DNA of 64,000 nt from Lentzea terrae (GTDB lineage Bacteria; Actinomycetota; Actinomycetes; Mycobacteriales; Pseudonocardiaceae): positions 434,907 through 498,906 of the forward strand of contig NZ_QFWW01000008.1 in assembly GCF_003265345.1 (NCBI RefSeq), read 5' to 3'. Position numbers and translations under genes: made by a program. Below, one piece after another: positions 7,879-16,160 of this stretch. Under the pieces are notes generated by a model, which saw nothing but the letters and a program-made list of their open reading frames with translations, did not search any database and was not told where the DNA came from. Position 1 is the first letter of the stretch, and the number at the start of each line of letters is the position of its first letter.

Positions 7879-10125
7879 GTGACACCCGAGTTGGACCAGC
7901 CCGACGACCGTGACGCCGAGCCCTCCGACAGAGACGGGCCTGGCGTGCGCAACAGGGTTCACGATGTTGTGGGTGCGGTGGTGCAAGCCGGGACGGTGCA
8001 CGGTGACGTGCACCTGCACGCGGCACCTGTGGCACATGCGCCGGTGGTGCCACGCCAGCTGCCCGCCGCGCCGGCGCACTTCGCGGGACGGGCGGCGGAG
8101 CTGGCTAGGTTGGACCGGGCACTGACCGCCACCACGCCGTCCGTGCGGGGACCGGCCCGCTCCAACGTGCCCGTCGACGTGCCCGTCGGGGGTGCGACTG
8201 TGGTGGTCTCAGCGATCGGCGGGGCCGGGGGAATTGGCAAAACTTGGACGGTCCTGGCGTGGGCGCACCGTCACCTGGACCGCTTCCCCGATGGGCAGCT
8301 GTTCGTGGACCTGCACGGGTTCAGTCCCGCCGTCGAACCGATGACCCCTGCTGCGGCGGTGCGCGGGTTCCTCGACGCCCTGGGAGTCGACCCCGGCCGG
8401 ATCCCGCCGGACCTGGATGCGCAGGCCGCGCTGTACCGGAGCCTGATCGCGGATCGGCGGATGCTGGTGGTGCTGGACAACGCCGCCGCCACCGAACAGG
8501 TCGTCCCGTTGCTGCCGAGCAGCCCTGCCTGCACCGTGCTGATCACCGCCCGCACCAGGCTGGCATCGCTGATCGACCGGCACAGCGCCCAACATCTGCA
8601 ACTGGATGTGCTCGCCCGCGCCGAGGCACGTGCCCTGCTGACCGCACGCCTGGGCACCGGCCGTGTCGCCGCGGAACCAGGCGCGGTCGACGAACTGATC
8701 GAGTTGTGCGGGGGCTATCCGCTGGCCTTGTCGATCGCCGCCCGCAACGCCGCCATCCGCCCCGCCCTCCCACTCGCCGAGATCTCCGCAGAGCTGCGTG
8801 ACCTGGGCCTGGAGATGCTCGACCACGACACCGACCCCGCCGCCAGCCTGCCCGCGGTCCTCTCGTGGTCGCTGCGCCGGCTCACCGACGAGCAGCGCAC
8901 CGTGTTCGGGTTGCTGGGCATCGTCCCCGGCCCGGACACCACCCTGCCCGCCGTGGTCGCCCTCACCGCCCTGTCTCCAGCTCGCGCACGCAGGGTGCTG
9001 GTCGCGCTGGAGGAGGCGTCGCTGCTCGAACGGCGGCCGAATGGCCGGTACGCGATGCACGACCTGGTCCGTGCCTACGCCGCCACCACGGCCCGCGATC
9101 TGCCCGGCGACGAGCGGAGGACAGCACTGCGGCGGGTGGTCGACTTCTACCGGCACACCGCCCACACCGCCGACCAACTCCTGAACCCGCACCGCCACCC
9201 CCAGCAGTTCGACCCGCCCGAACCCAGCAGCCGCCCCCACCCGCTGCCCGACATCCCGACAGCGCTGGCCTGGCTCGACAGCGAACACCCCTGCTTGCTG
9301 GCCGCCCAGCACACCGCCACCATCCACCAGTGGCATCAAGCCGTGTGGCACCTGGCCTGGGCCCTGACCACCTTCCACCTCCGGCGAGGACACCGCCACA
9401 ATCGGCTCGCCGTCTGGCAGGCCGGACTCGCCGCCGCCCAACAGGTCGACGATCCCGCCGTCCACACCCTGGCCCACCGGCACATCGGTATCGCCTACGC
9501 CCGCCTGGGACGGCGCGACGAGGCGATCAGACACCTGCACCAGGCCCTTGTGCTGGCGGAACGCCACCACGACCACGCCAACCAGGCCCACGCCCACCGG
9601 ATGCTCTCGCGCGCGTGGGGATTGTGGGGAGACGAGCGGCGGGCACTGGGGCACGCCGCCCACGCCCTGGGCATCTTCCGCTCCCTCGACACCCCGGTGT
9701 GGGAAGCCTGGGCGCTCAACGAGATGAGCTGGTGCGCCGCCCGACTCGGCGATCACGAGCAGGCCCGCGACCACTGCCAGGCCGCGCTAGCCCTGTACCG
9801 CCGTCATCCCGACGCCCACGGTGAGGCGGCCACCTGGGACTGCCTCGGCTACATCGATCACCACACCGGCCGTCACGAGCAGGCCATCCACCACTACCAG
9901 CAGTCCCTCACCCTGTACCGAGACCTCGGAAACACATATGAACTCGCCAACGGCCTCGACGGACTGGGTCATCCGCACGCGGCCTTGGGCCAGTACGACG
10001 AGGCCCGCGCGGTGTGGGGCGCGGCGCTGGGGCTCTACCGGAAACAAGGCCGCGACACCGACGCCGAGCGGGTGCAACGGCACCTCGACGACCTCGGCAC
10101 GCGCCATGGATGTGGGACTGAGTAG
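7879..10125 (+). CDS. NB-ARC/TPR STAND protein (bacterial NLR) with N-terminal amyloid-like motif
   Basis: About 748 residues from GTG 7879, which has GGGAGGGG ten bases upstream; an in-frame GTG at 7849 would add ten residues. Order: short disordered N-terminus; at residues 31-47 the motif GAVVQAGTVHGDVHLH, resembling bacterial amyloid signalling (RHIM/PP-like, BASS3-type) motifs found at NLR N-termini; linker RQLPAAPAHFAGR; NB-ARC ATPase with Walker A GGAGGIGKT (about 114-122), Walker B LVVLDNA, TARTRL, GGYPLAL and MHD (MHDLVRAYA near 400); winged helix; then TPR repeats (about 480-740: ALNEMSWCAARLGDHEQA, ALGQYDEARAVWGAAL). STAND proteins are NTP-driven switches acting in signalling or anti-phage defence. 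No effector gene with the matching motif is next to it; IS debris flanks both ends. Confidence 0.88.
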   Translation: MTPELDQPDDRDAEPSDRDGPGVRNRVHDVVGAVVQAGTVHGDVHLHAAPVAHAPVVPRQLPAAPAHFAGRAAELARLDRALTATTPSVRGPARSNVPVDVPVGGATVVVSAIGGAGGIGKTWTVLAWAHRHLDRFPDGQLFVDLHGFSPAVEPMTPAAAVRGFLDALGVDPGRIPPDLDAQAALYRSLIADRRMLVVLDNAAATEQVVPLLPSSPACTVLITARTRLASLIDRHSAQHLQLDVLARAEARALLTARLGTGRVAAEPGAVDELIELCGGYPLALSIAARNAAIRPALPLAEISAELRDLGLEMLDHDTDPAASLPAVLSWSLRRLTDEQRTVFGLLGIVPGPDTTLPAVVALTALSPARARRVLVALEEASLLERRPNGRYAMHDLVRAYAATTARDLPGDERRTALRRVVDFYRHTAHTADQLLNPHRHPQQFDPPEPSSRPHPLPDIPTALAWLDSEHPCLLAAQHTATIHQWHQAVWHLAWALTTFHLRRGHRHNRLAVWQAGLAAAQQVDDPAVHTLAHRHIGIAYARLGRRDEAIRHLHQALVLAERHHDHANQAHAHRMLSRAWGLWGDERRALGHAAHALGIFRSLDTPVWEAWALNEMSWCAARLGDHEQARDHCQAALALYRRHPDAHGEAATWDCLGYIDHHTGRHEQAIHHYQQSLTLYRDLGNTYELANGLDGLGHPHAALGQYDEARAVWGAALGLYRKQGRDTDAERVQRHLDDLGTRHGCGTE

Positions 10126-10325
10126 AAAATAGTCCTCGTGGTAGCCGACTTCGTTGGTGATCATGTGCCAGGTAGCGGTGAGGATGCAGTGGTCGACGGC
10201 GACGAGGGCTCGTTTCTTGCCGTGGCGGTCGGCCAGTTGCCGGTAGCGGGTGTGCAGGTAGGTGTGGTTGGTGCGGGCGGCCGCGGAGGCGGCTTCCCCG
10301 AGGGTGCCGTGCAGCCTGTGGGGTG
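10126..10325 (-). pseudogene. IS110-family transposase C-terminal fragment
   Basis: Minus-strand residues TYLHTRYRQLADRHGKKRAL and AVDHCILTATWHMITNEV match the C-terminal conserved block (KKAxxAVxHxxL..xWHML) of IS110/IS116/IS902 transposases. The N-terminal DEDD nuclease domain is absent. The fragment abuts the 3' end of the NLR gene. Confidence 0.65.
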
Positions 10326-10392
10326 CCAGAACTCCGTACTCACCCGCTGAGGTGCGGTGATCAGGTTCTGCAGTCCTGAGGGCATGATCGTT
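10316..10392. repeat. IS-end repeat, copy 1
   Basis: The stretch CTGTGGGGTGCCAGAACTCC through CAGTCCTGAGGGCATGATCG aligns along about 75 bases with 29289-29368. Both copies sit where a gene fragment stops (here the IS110 remnant). On the minus strand both read as MPSxxQNxIT. Probably the end of one IS type. Confidence 0.5.
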
Positions 10393-10409
10393 GCGTCGAG
10401 GCCATCGCC

Positions 10410-10580
10410 GTGCGCGGTTGGATTGGGCTGATCGAGCGCTACCTCGCTGAGTTCCGCGAGTACCTTGCGGCAAACCCCGACCTGCTGGCCTCGATTCGCT
10501 CACTGCTGAACGCCTTCGTGCGTGTCGGCTGGCCTGAGGGAGTCGCGCTCACATACCGGCTCGGAGACGCCTTTCGCTGA
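10410..10580 (+). other. Small unassigned ORF or gene fragment
   Basis: A 56-residue frame from GTG 10410 encodes WIGLIERYLAEFREYLAANP and LLNAFVRVGWPEGVALTYRL. The coding-like composition resembles TPR-type helices, but no ribosome site is seen and I cannot name a family. It may be a remnant of a longer gene truncated by the neighbouring IS end. The following 10581-11150 holds only a short hydrophobic minus-strand stretch (LVGWILVQVAIIRTFSRLQP near 10850) that may be a membrane-protein remnant. Confidence 0.25.
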
Positions 10581-11154
10581 CTCGACCGATGAACGGCGGA
10601 CCACGGCGCCGAAGCAGCTGAAAACACAGGTGTCTCCTCGACGACGGGTGCTGGACGGAACCGGAAGGCGCATCGGCTGTTCTTGTTCCGATCGCCTCCG
10701 TGCTTGCGCGATCAGGTCCGGGAGGAAGCAGTTGGGAAGTCGCTTCCGGGTGAGGACTTTGGTCCCGGTGGCGGCGCAGAACAGAACGGCGAGGCCTCCT
10801 GACGCCATCACCGGCTGGAGACGGCTGAACGTGCGGATGATCGCGACCTGAACCAGGATCCAGCCGACGAGGAGCGTCCTGGCGGCGGCGGCAAATATCC
10901 ATTGTGGACGGTTCGCTCCGCACAATCAGGCCGCCGAACTTCCACGTCCCTGTCCCGATCGCTCACGGACAGCAGATGCAACAGCGCAAAGCTTTGAGCT
11001 GCATGGACCGGGTAGTCAGCAGCCCCAACGTCGACCAGGCCGTCACCGCTAAAGGGTTTGGAAACTTTTAGCTAGTTCGCGTTCACAAAGTTTGTGGCAG
11101 AGGTCCACTGTGGACCATTTTATGGTTGGGCGATTGCAGGTAGCACAACGGTTC

Positions 11155-11199
11155 TTGACGACCCCTGTGGCGCCGCTTACTGTCGTGAGCGCTAACAAT
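11155..11199 (+). promoter_or_regulatory. Promoter with overlapping LacI-type operator for the sugar ABC operon
   Basis: A -35 box TTGACG (11155-11160) and -10 box TACTGT (11178-11183) are separated by 17 bases. Directly downstream lies TGTCGTGAGCGCTAACAATC (11181-11200), whose core GTGAGCGCTAACA is a CG-centred LacI/GalR-type operator covering the start region. Binding there would block transcription until an inducer sugar is present. The core matches the site at 4428 except for one base in GTGARCGCTAACA. Confidence 0.6.
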
Positions 11200-11330
11200 C
11201 GCGGTTGAGACGAAAAGTTTCGACCGTGCGGTGAGGCAGGAGTTCGACCCGATTCACGCGATCGCCCGCTTTCGGTGGCCCACCGCGCGGTGGCGGTGCC
11301 ACTTGTTCTCGCACACCTTGGAGAAACGTC

Positions 11331-12596
11331 GTGAAACTCCGCTCACCCCTGCTCAGCGCCGCTGCGGCCCTGGCCCTCCTCACTGCCTGCACACCCGGCA
11401 CTGGAGGCGGAGGGGGAGGCGACGGCAAGTCCTTCGAGTTCTGGTCGTTCTCCGCCATAAACCAGAAGCTGACCGTCGACGCGTACCAGGCGAAGCGCCC
11501 AGACATCCAGATCAAGCTGACCGAGGTGGGCACCTCCACGGAGACTGCCCAGTCGCTGACCACTGCGCTGGCCGGCGGCAAGGTGCCGGACCTGGTGCTC
11601 ATCCAGGGCGACAACCTGCCGCAGTTCGTGCAGCAGCCGCAGAACTTCGTGGACTTGCGGACGTTGGGCGCCGACGACGTCAAGGGCGACTACCTGGACT
11701 GGGTGTGGCGGCAGAGCGTCGCCAAGGACGGCGAGGTGCTGGGCGTGCCCACCGACGTGGGCGGGATGGCCGTGGCGTACCGGACCGACCTGTTCGCCGC
11801 CGCCGGGCTGCCCACCGACCGAGCCGCGGTGAGCGCGCTGTGGCCGACGTGGGACGCGTTCATCGAGACGGGCAAGCGCTACAAGCAGGCCACCGGCAAG
11901 GCGTTCACCGACAACGCGGCCACCAGCGTGTTCTACCAGGCGGTCAACCAGGTGTCGGAGAAGTACTACAGCGCGGACCGCAAGCTGGTCTACAGCACCA
12001 ACCCGCAGGTGAAGGCCGCGTTCGACCTCGGCATCAAGGCGGCGACCGCCGGGATCACCTCCGGGCAGTCCTCGTTCGAGAGCGCGTGGAGCGCCGGCAT
12101 GGCGCAGGGCCAGTACGCGGCCGTGTCCGCGCCGTCGTGGATGCTCAACAGCATCCGGAGCACTGCGCCCGACACCAAGGGCAAGTGGGACATCGCGAAG
12201 ATCCCTGGCGGCTCCGGCAACTGGGGCGGCAGCTACCTGGCCATCCCCAAGCGCGCGAAGAACCCGCAGGCGGCCTGGGAGTACATCAAGGAGATGCAGT
12301 CGCCGCAGGGCCAGCTGGAGCACTTCGCCCGGGTCGGCGCGCTGCCCTCGACGCCCGCGGTCTACCAGGACTCGAAGCTCACCGACGCGAAGGACCCGTT
12401 CTTCTCCGACGCGCCGACCGGCAAGATCTACACCGACTCGCTGCTCGGCCTCAAGCCGTTCTACATCGGCCCCGACAGCGCGGCCATCGGCCAGGAGTTC
12501 CTCAACGCCATCACCAACGTCGAGCAGAGCGGCGGCAACCCGGCCACGGCGTGGGACGACGCGTTGCGCAACATCAAGACCGCCATCGGCGAGTGA
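11331..12596 (+). CDS. Sugar ABC transporter substrate-binding lipoprotein (CUT1, family 1)
   Basis: A 421-residue protein from GTG 11331 with GGAG seven bases upstream. The N-terminus is a lipoprotein signal with lipobox LLTAC (Cys near residue 20) and a Gly-rich linker (PGTGGGGGGDGK). The mature part has the family-1 solute-binding fold: FEFWSFSA at the start, LAGGKVPDLVLI, and GNWGGSYLAIPKRAKNPQAA near the end. It captures an oligosaccharide outside the membrane and delivers it to the two permeases encoded next. The co-transcribed GH43 gene suggests xylo- or arabino-oligosaccharides. First gene of the LacI-operator-controlled operon; no ATPase is encoded, as is usual where a shared MsiK-type ATPase serves. 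Confidence 0.92.
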   Translation: MKLRSPLLSAAAALALLTACTPGTGGGGGGDGKSFEFWSFSAINQKLTVDAYQAKRPDIQIKLTEVGTSTETAQSLTTALAGGKVPDLVLIQGDNLPQFVQQPQNFVDLRTLGADDVKGDYLDWVWRQSVAKDGEVLGVPTDVGGMAVAYRTDLFAAAGLPTDRAAVSALWPTWDAFIETGKRYKQATGKAFTDNAATSVFYQAVNQVSEKYYSADRKLVYSTNPQVKAAFDLGIKAATAGITSGQSSFESAWSAGMAQGQYAAVSAPSWMLNSIRSTAPDTKGKWDIAKIPGGSGNWGGSYLAIPKRAKNPQAAWEYIKEMQSPQGQLEHFARVGALPSTPAVYQDSKLTDAKDPFFSDAPTGKIYTDSLLGLKPFYIGPDSAAIGQEFLNAITNVEQSGGNPATAWDDALRNIKTAIGE

Positions 12597-13552
12597 CCGC
12601 CGTGACCGCCACGCTCTCCCAGGCCTCCAGGGCCGCGCCACCTCCTCCCAGGACCAAGAAGATCGCGGGTGTGGGCGAGCGCCTGTCGGCGTACGCCTAC
12701 ATCGCCCCGTTCTTCGTGATCTTCGGCGTGTTCGGGCTGTTCCCGTTCGCCTTCACGTTCTACGTGGCCCTGTTCGACTGGAACCCCATCGGCGACCAGG
12801 TGTTCATCGGGTTCGACAACTTCGTCCGGATGTTCGGCGATCCGCGGTTCTGGAACGCCGCCGGCAACACGGTGAGCATCTGGGCGCTGTCCACCGTGCC
12901 GCAGCTGCTGCTCGCCCTGGTGCTGGCGCACGTGCTCAACCACGCCCGGCTGCGGTTCGCGCTGTTCTTCCGGATGTCGGTGCTGGTCCCGTACATCACC
13001 TCGGTGGCGGCCACGGCGATCGTGTTCGTGCAGCTGTTCGACCGCGACTACGGCCTGTTCAACTGGCTGCTCGGGCTGGTCGGCGTAGAGCCAATCGACT
13101 TCGTGCAGTCCACTTGGGGCAGTCACCTGCTGATCGCGACCATGGTGATGTGGCGGTGGTTCGGCTACACCACGCTGCTCTACCTGGCCTCGCTCCAGTC
13201 GGTGCCCCGCTCGGTGTTCGAGGCGGCGGCCATCGACGGCGCGGGCCCGTGGCAGCGCTTCCGCCACATCACCGTGCCCTCGCTGCGCGCGGTGATCATC
13301 TTCACCGTGGTCACCTCGACCATCGGCGGCCTGCAGATCTTCACCGAGCCACTGCTGATCGCCACGGGCGCGCCACTCACGTGCGGGGCGGTGCGGCAGT
13401 GCCAGACGCTGACGCTGTTCCTCTACGAACAGGGCTTCGGGCAGTTCGAGTTCGGCTACGGCTCGGCGGTCGGCGTCGCGCTGTTCGTCATGGTCGTGGC
13501 GATCGCTGCACTCAACTACCTGCTGTCCACCCGGATCAAGGCGGACCGATGA
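12593..13552 (+). CDS. Sugar ABC transporter permease (MalF-type)
   Basis: About 319 residues starting at GTG 12593, which overlaps the stop of the binding-protein gene (GTGA); GTG 12602 is an alternative. Six membrane segments are visible from YAYIAPFFVIFGVFGLFPFA onward. The cytoplasmic EAA loop, EAAAIDGAGPWQRFRHITVP, is the site that contacts the ATPase. A long N-terminal Ala/Pro extension precedes the first helix. It forms the transmembrane channel with the next gene product; translation is coupled on both sides. Confidence 0.92.
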   Translation: MTAVTATLSQASRAAPPPPRTKKIAGVGERLSAYAYIAPFFVIFGVFGLFPFAFTFYVALFDWNPIGDQVFIGFDNFVRMFGDPRFWNAAGNTVSIWALSTVPQLLLALVLAHVLNHARLRFALFFRMSVLVPYITSVAATAIVFVQLFDRDYGLFNWLLGLVGVEPIDFVQSTWGSHLLIATMVMWRWFGYTTLLYLASLQSVPRSVFEAAAIDGAGPWQRFRHITVPSLRAVIIFTVVTSTIGGLQIFTEPLLIATGAPLTCGAVRQCQTLTLFLYEQGFGQFEFGYGSAVGVALFVMVVAIAALNYLLSTRIKADR

Positions 13553-14400
13553 CGACCACCACCGCCCCGCGCCGTCGGCGCCTCGACCGGGTCCGCTGGT
13601 GGACCTACCTGCTGCTGGGCGTCGCCACCGTCGTGTGCCTGTTCCCGCTGTACTGGATGTTCATCGTGGCCACGACGGACACCGCGACCGCGACGCGGAT
13701 GCCGCCGGAGGTCGTGCCCGGCGGCAACTTCCTCCACCTCGCGGGCCTGGTCATGGACACGGTGCCGTTCGTGCAGTCGCTGCTCAACAGCCTGGTCGTG
13801 GCCACCTCGATCGGGATCGGCCAGGCGGTGCTGTGCGCGCTGGCCGGTTTCGCGTTCGCGAAGCTGCGCTTCCCCGGCCGCAACGCGCTGTTCCTGGTGG
13901 TGGTGCTGACGATGACCGTGCCGACGCAGCTCTCGGTCATCCCGCAGTACCTGATCATGTCCGAGCTGGGCTGGGTCGACACGCTGCAGGCGCTCGTCGT
14001 GCCCGGCCTGGCGAGTGCGTTCGGCATCTTCTGGATGCGCCAGCACATCTCGGCCACCATCAGCGACGAGCTGATGCAGGCGGCCCGCATCGACGGCGCG
14101 AGCACCGGGCAGGTGTTCTGGCGCATCGTGTTCCCGATCGTGCGGCCGGCCGCGTTCGTCCTGGGCCTGTTCGGGTTCGTCACCGCGTGGAACGACTTCC
14201 TGTGGCCGTTCATCGTGCTCAAGTCACCCGAGCGCTACACCGCCCAGATCGCCATCAAGGCGCTGCAGAACAGCTACGACGTCGACCTCGGCCTGGCCAT
14301 GTCCGGCTCGTTCCTGGCCACCATCCCGCTGGTCGTGCTGTTCGTCCTGGTCGGCCGCCGCATGGTCGCCGGAATCCTCGAAGGCGCCTTCAAGGGCTGA
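13549..14400 (+). CDS. Sugar ABC transporter permease (MalG-type)
   Basis: A 283-residue protein whose ATG at 13549 overlaps the previous stop (ATGA), so the two permeases are translationally coupled. Six membrane helices, beginning with TYLLLGVATVVCLFPLYWMF. The EAA motif is modified at its first residues (LMQAARIDGASTGQVFWRIV). It ends VGRRMVAGILEGAFKG, the typical MalG-type C-terminus that touches the ATPase. It pairs with the preceding permease to move the bound sugar inward. Confidence 0.92.
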   Translation: MTTTTAPRRRRLDRVRWWTYLLLGVATVVCLFPLYWMFIVATTDTATATRMPPEVVPGGNFLHLAGLVMDTVPFVQSLLNSLVVATSIGIGQAVLCALAGFAFAKLRFPGRNALFLVVVLTMTVPTQLSVIPQYLIMSELGWVDTLQALVVPGLASAFGIFWMRQHISATISDELMQAARIDGASTGQVFWRIVFPIVRPAAFVLGLFGFVTAWNDFLWPFIVLKSPERYTAQIAIKALQNSYDVDLGLAMSGSFLATIPLVVLFVLVGRRMVAGILEGAFKG

Positions 14401-14424
14401 AGCCCTCGCACAACAAGGAAAACC

Positions 14425-15993
14425 ATGAACTCACCGAACTCCGGCGCGTCGTTCTACGACAACCCCGTGATCCCCGGGTTCCACCCCGACCCCAGTGTGT
14501 GCCGGGTCGGCGAGGACTACTACCTGGTGTGCTCCAGCTTCGAGTACTTCCCAGGCGTGCCGATCTTCCACAGCCGCGACCTGGTGCACTGGCGGCAGAT
14601 CGGCAACGTCCTCGACCGCCCGGCACAGTTGCCGCTGCCGGCCGACGCGATGGCGTCCGACGGCATTTACGCCCCCACGATCCGGCACCACGGCGGCCGG
14701 TTCTGGATGATCACCACGAACGTCTCGCAGGGCGGCAACTTCGTCGTCACCGCCGAACGGCCCGAAGGCCCCTGGTCGGACCCGGTGTGGCTGAGCCTGC
14801 CCGGCATCGACCCCGACCTGGCCTGGGACGACGACGGCAACTGCTGGTGCGCCTTCGCCGGCGCCGACGGCCCCAGCTTCTCCGGCGTGCAGATCGCCCG
14901 CATCGACCCCGAAAGCGGGAAGGTGCTGGAGGACCCGTTCCCCGCCTGGGCCGGCACCGGGTTGCAGTGGCCGGAGGCGCCCCACCTGTACCGCGTCGGC
15001 GAGTGGTGGTACCTGCTGATCGCCGAGGGCGGCACCGAACGCGGCCACACCGTGGCCATGGCGCGCGCCCGTTCGCCGCGCGGTCCGTGGGAGTCGGCGC
15101 CGGCCAACCCGATCCTGTCGCACCGCAGCACCGACCACCCGGTCCAGAGCACCGGCCACGCCGACCTGGTCACCACACCGGACGGCGAGTGGTGGATGGT
15201 CCTGCTGGCCACCCGCCCGGCTGGCTACAGCCCCAAGTTCCACGTCTTGGGCCGGGAAACGTTCCTCACCCCCGTCCAGTGGGAGGACGGCTGGCCGCGC
15301 GTCGGCCCCGTCAACCTCAGGGAGCGGGCGCCGGGCGTCCTGCGACCGCAGGAGCCGGCACCGCAGCGCGACGACTTCGACGCGTCGGAGTTGGAACCCC
15401 GGCTGATCTCGCCGCGGTCGCGCCCGGACGGCTCGTGGTCGTTGACCGAGCGGCAGGGGTGGCTCGCCCTGCACGCCACCGGCGGCACGCTGGACCAGCC
15501 GGGCTGCACCTTCGTCGGCCGCCGCCAGCAGCACCCCGAGAGCCGGACCGCGGTGCTGCTGGACCACAGCGCCGGTCGCGCCGGCCTGTCGGTGCGCCTG
15601 GACGAGGGCCACCACTACGACCTGGAGGTGGTCGACGGACAGGCGAGCGTGATCGCCCGCATCGGACCCCTGCGCCAGGTCGTGGCCACCCGCACCGTGC
15701 CGGCCGGCCCGGTGGCCCTCGTGATCACCACCAGGTCCGCCCGGAAGTGGTCGGTGGGGGAGGAGAGGCTGTCGGGCCTGCACGTCGCCGCACCCGACTT
15801 CGTCGCCTTCCACGTCGGCACGGACCCCGAGCCGCTGGCCGAGCTCGACGGCAGGTACCTGTCCACGGAGGTCGCCACCGGCTTCACCGGCCGGGTGATC
15901 GGCATGTACGTCACCGAGGGCACCGCGTGGTTCGACTGGTTTGACCACGGGAGCATCGCGGTGGAATCCGGTCAGCGAGTGGGAGGTGCCTGA
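14425..15993 (+). CDS. GH43-family glycosidase (beta-xylosidase/arabinofuranosidase type), natural C-terminus lost
   Basis: The frame encodes 522 residues; ATG 14425 follows the permease gene by 24 bases. Residues about 10-310 are the five-bladed propeller of GH43: FHPDPSVC holds the base Asp, GIDPDLAWDDDG the modulating Asp and QWPEAPHLYR the acid Glu, so all three catalytic residues are present. Residues about 330-515 are the C-terminal beta-sandwich of xylosidase-type (subfamily 11-like) enzymes. No signal peptide, so it acts inside the cell on sugars imported by the ABC system. After WFDWFD the frame runs into a serine-recombinase fragment, so the last residues (HGSIAVESGQRVGGA) are foreign. 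The loss is small and the enzyme may still work. Confidence 0.88.
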   Translation: MNSPNSGASFYDNPVIPGFHPDPSVCRVGEDYYLVCSSFEYFPGVPIFHSRDLVHWRQIGNVLDRPAQLPLPADAMASDGIYAPTIRHHGGRFWMITTNVSQGGNFVVTAERPEGPWSDPVWLSLPGIDPDLAWDDDGNCWCAFAGADGPSFSGVQIARIDPESGKVLEDPFPAWAGTGLQWPEAPHLYRVGEWWYLLIAEGGTERGHTVAMARARSPRGPWESAPANPILSHRSTDHPVQSTGHADLVTTPDGEWWMVLLATRPAGYSPKFHVLGRETFLTPVQWEDGWPRVGPVNLRERAPGVLRPQEPAPQRDDFDASELEPRLISPRSRPDGSWSLTERQGWLALHATGGTLDQPGCTFVGRRQQHPESRTAVLLDHSAGRAGLSVRLDEGHHYDLEVVDGQASVIARIGPLRQVVATRTVPAGPVALVITTRSARKWSVGEERLSGLHVAAPDFVAFHVGTDPEPLAELDGRYLSTEVATGFTGRVIGMYVTEGTAWFDWFDHGSIAVESGQRVGGA

Positions 15994-16160
15994 ACGGATC
16001 GCGCACGAACCACTCGTGGATGACGAGACGTTCGTCGCGGTGCAGGGGTTGCGAGTGGCGAAGCCTGCCAAGGCGAGGTCCGGAGCTACGTGCTTTCGGG
16101 GCTCGTCGTATGCGGGGCTTTGTGGCCGGCGGATGGACGGGCACTGGGTACATGGGTGAC
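15952..16160 (+). pseudogene. Large serine recombinase fragment, copy 1
   Basis: In a frame different from the GH43 gene it overlaps, the DNA encodes NPVSEWEVPERIAHEPLVDD followed by ETFVAVQGLRVAKPAKA, then LCGRRMDGHWVHG, the recombinase and zinc-ribbon region of large serine recombinases. The N-terminal catalytic Ser domain is absent. A second copy of the same piece lies at 43925-44140. Confidence 0.6.

Noticed and set aside
11231-13552. A single 773-codon open frame covering the binding-protein gene and the first permease
   Set aside because: Only its last third (from about 12593) is the real permease; the first part is an out-of-frame shadow of the binding-protein gene, with Arg/Gly-rich low-complexity sequence.
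13599-15944. A 781-codon plus-strand frame across the MalG permease and GH43 genes
   Set aside because: Shifted-frame shadow of two real genes, Arg/Pro-rich, no ribosome site.
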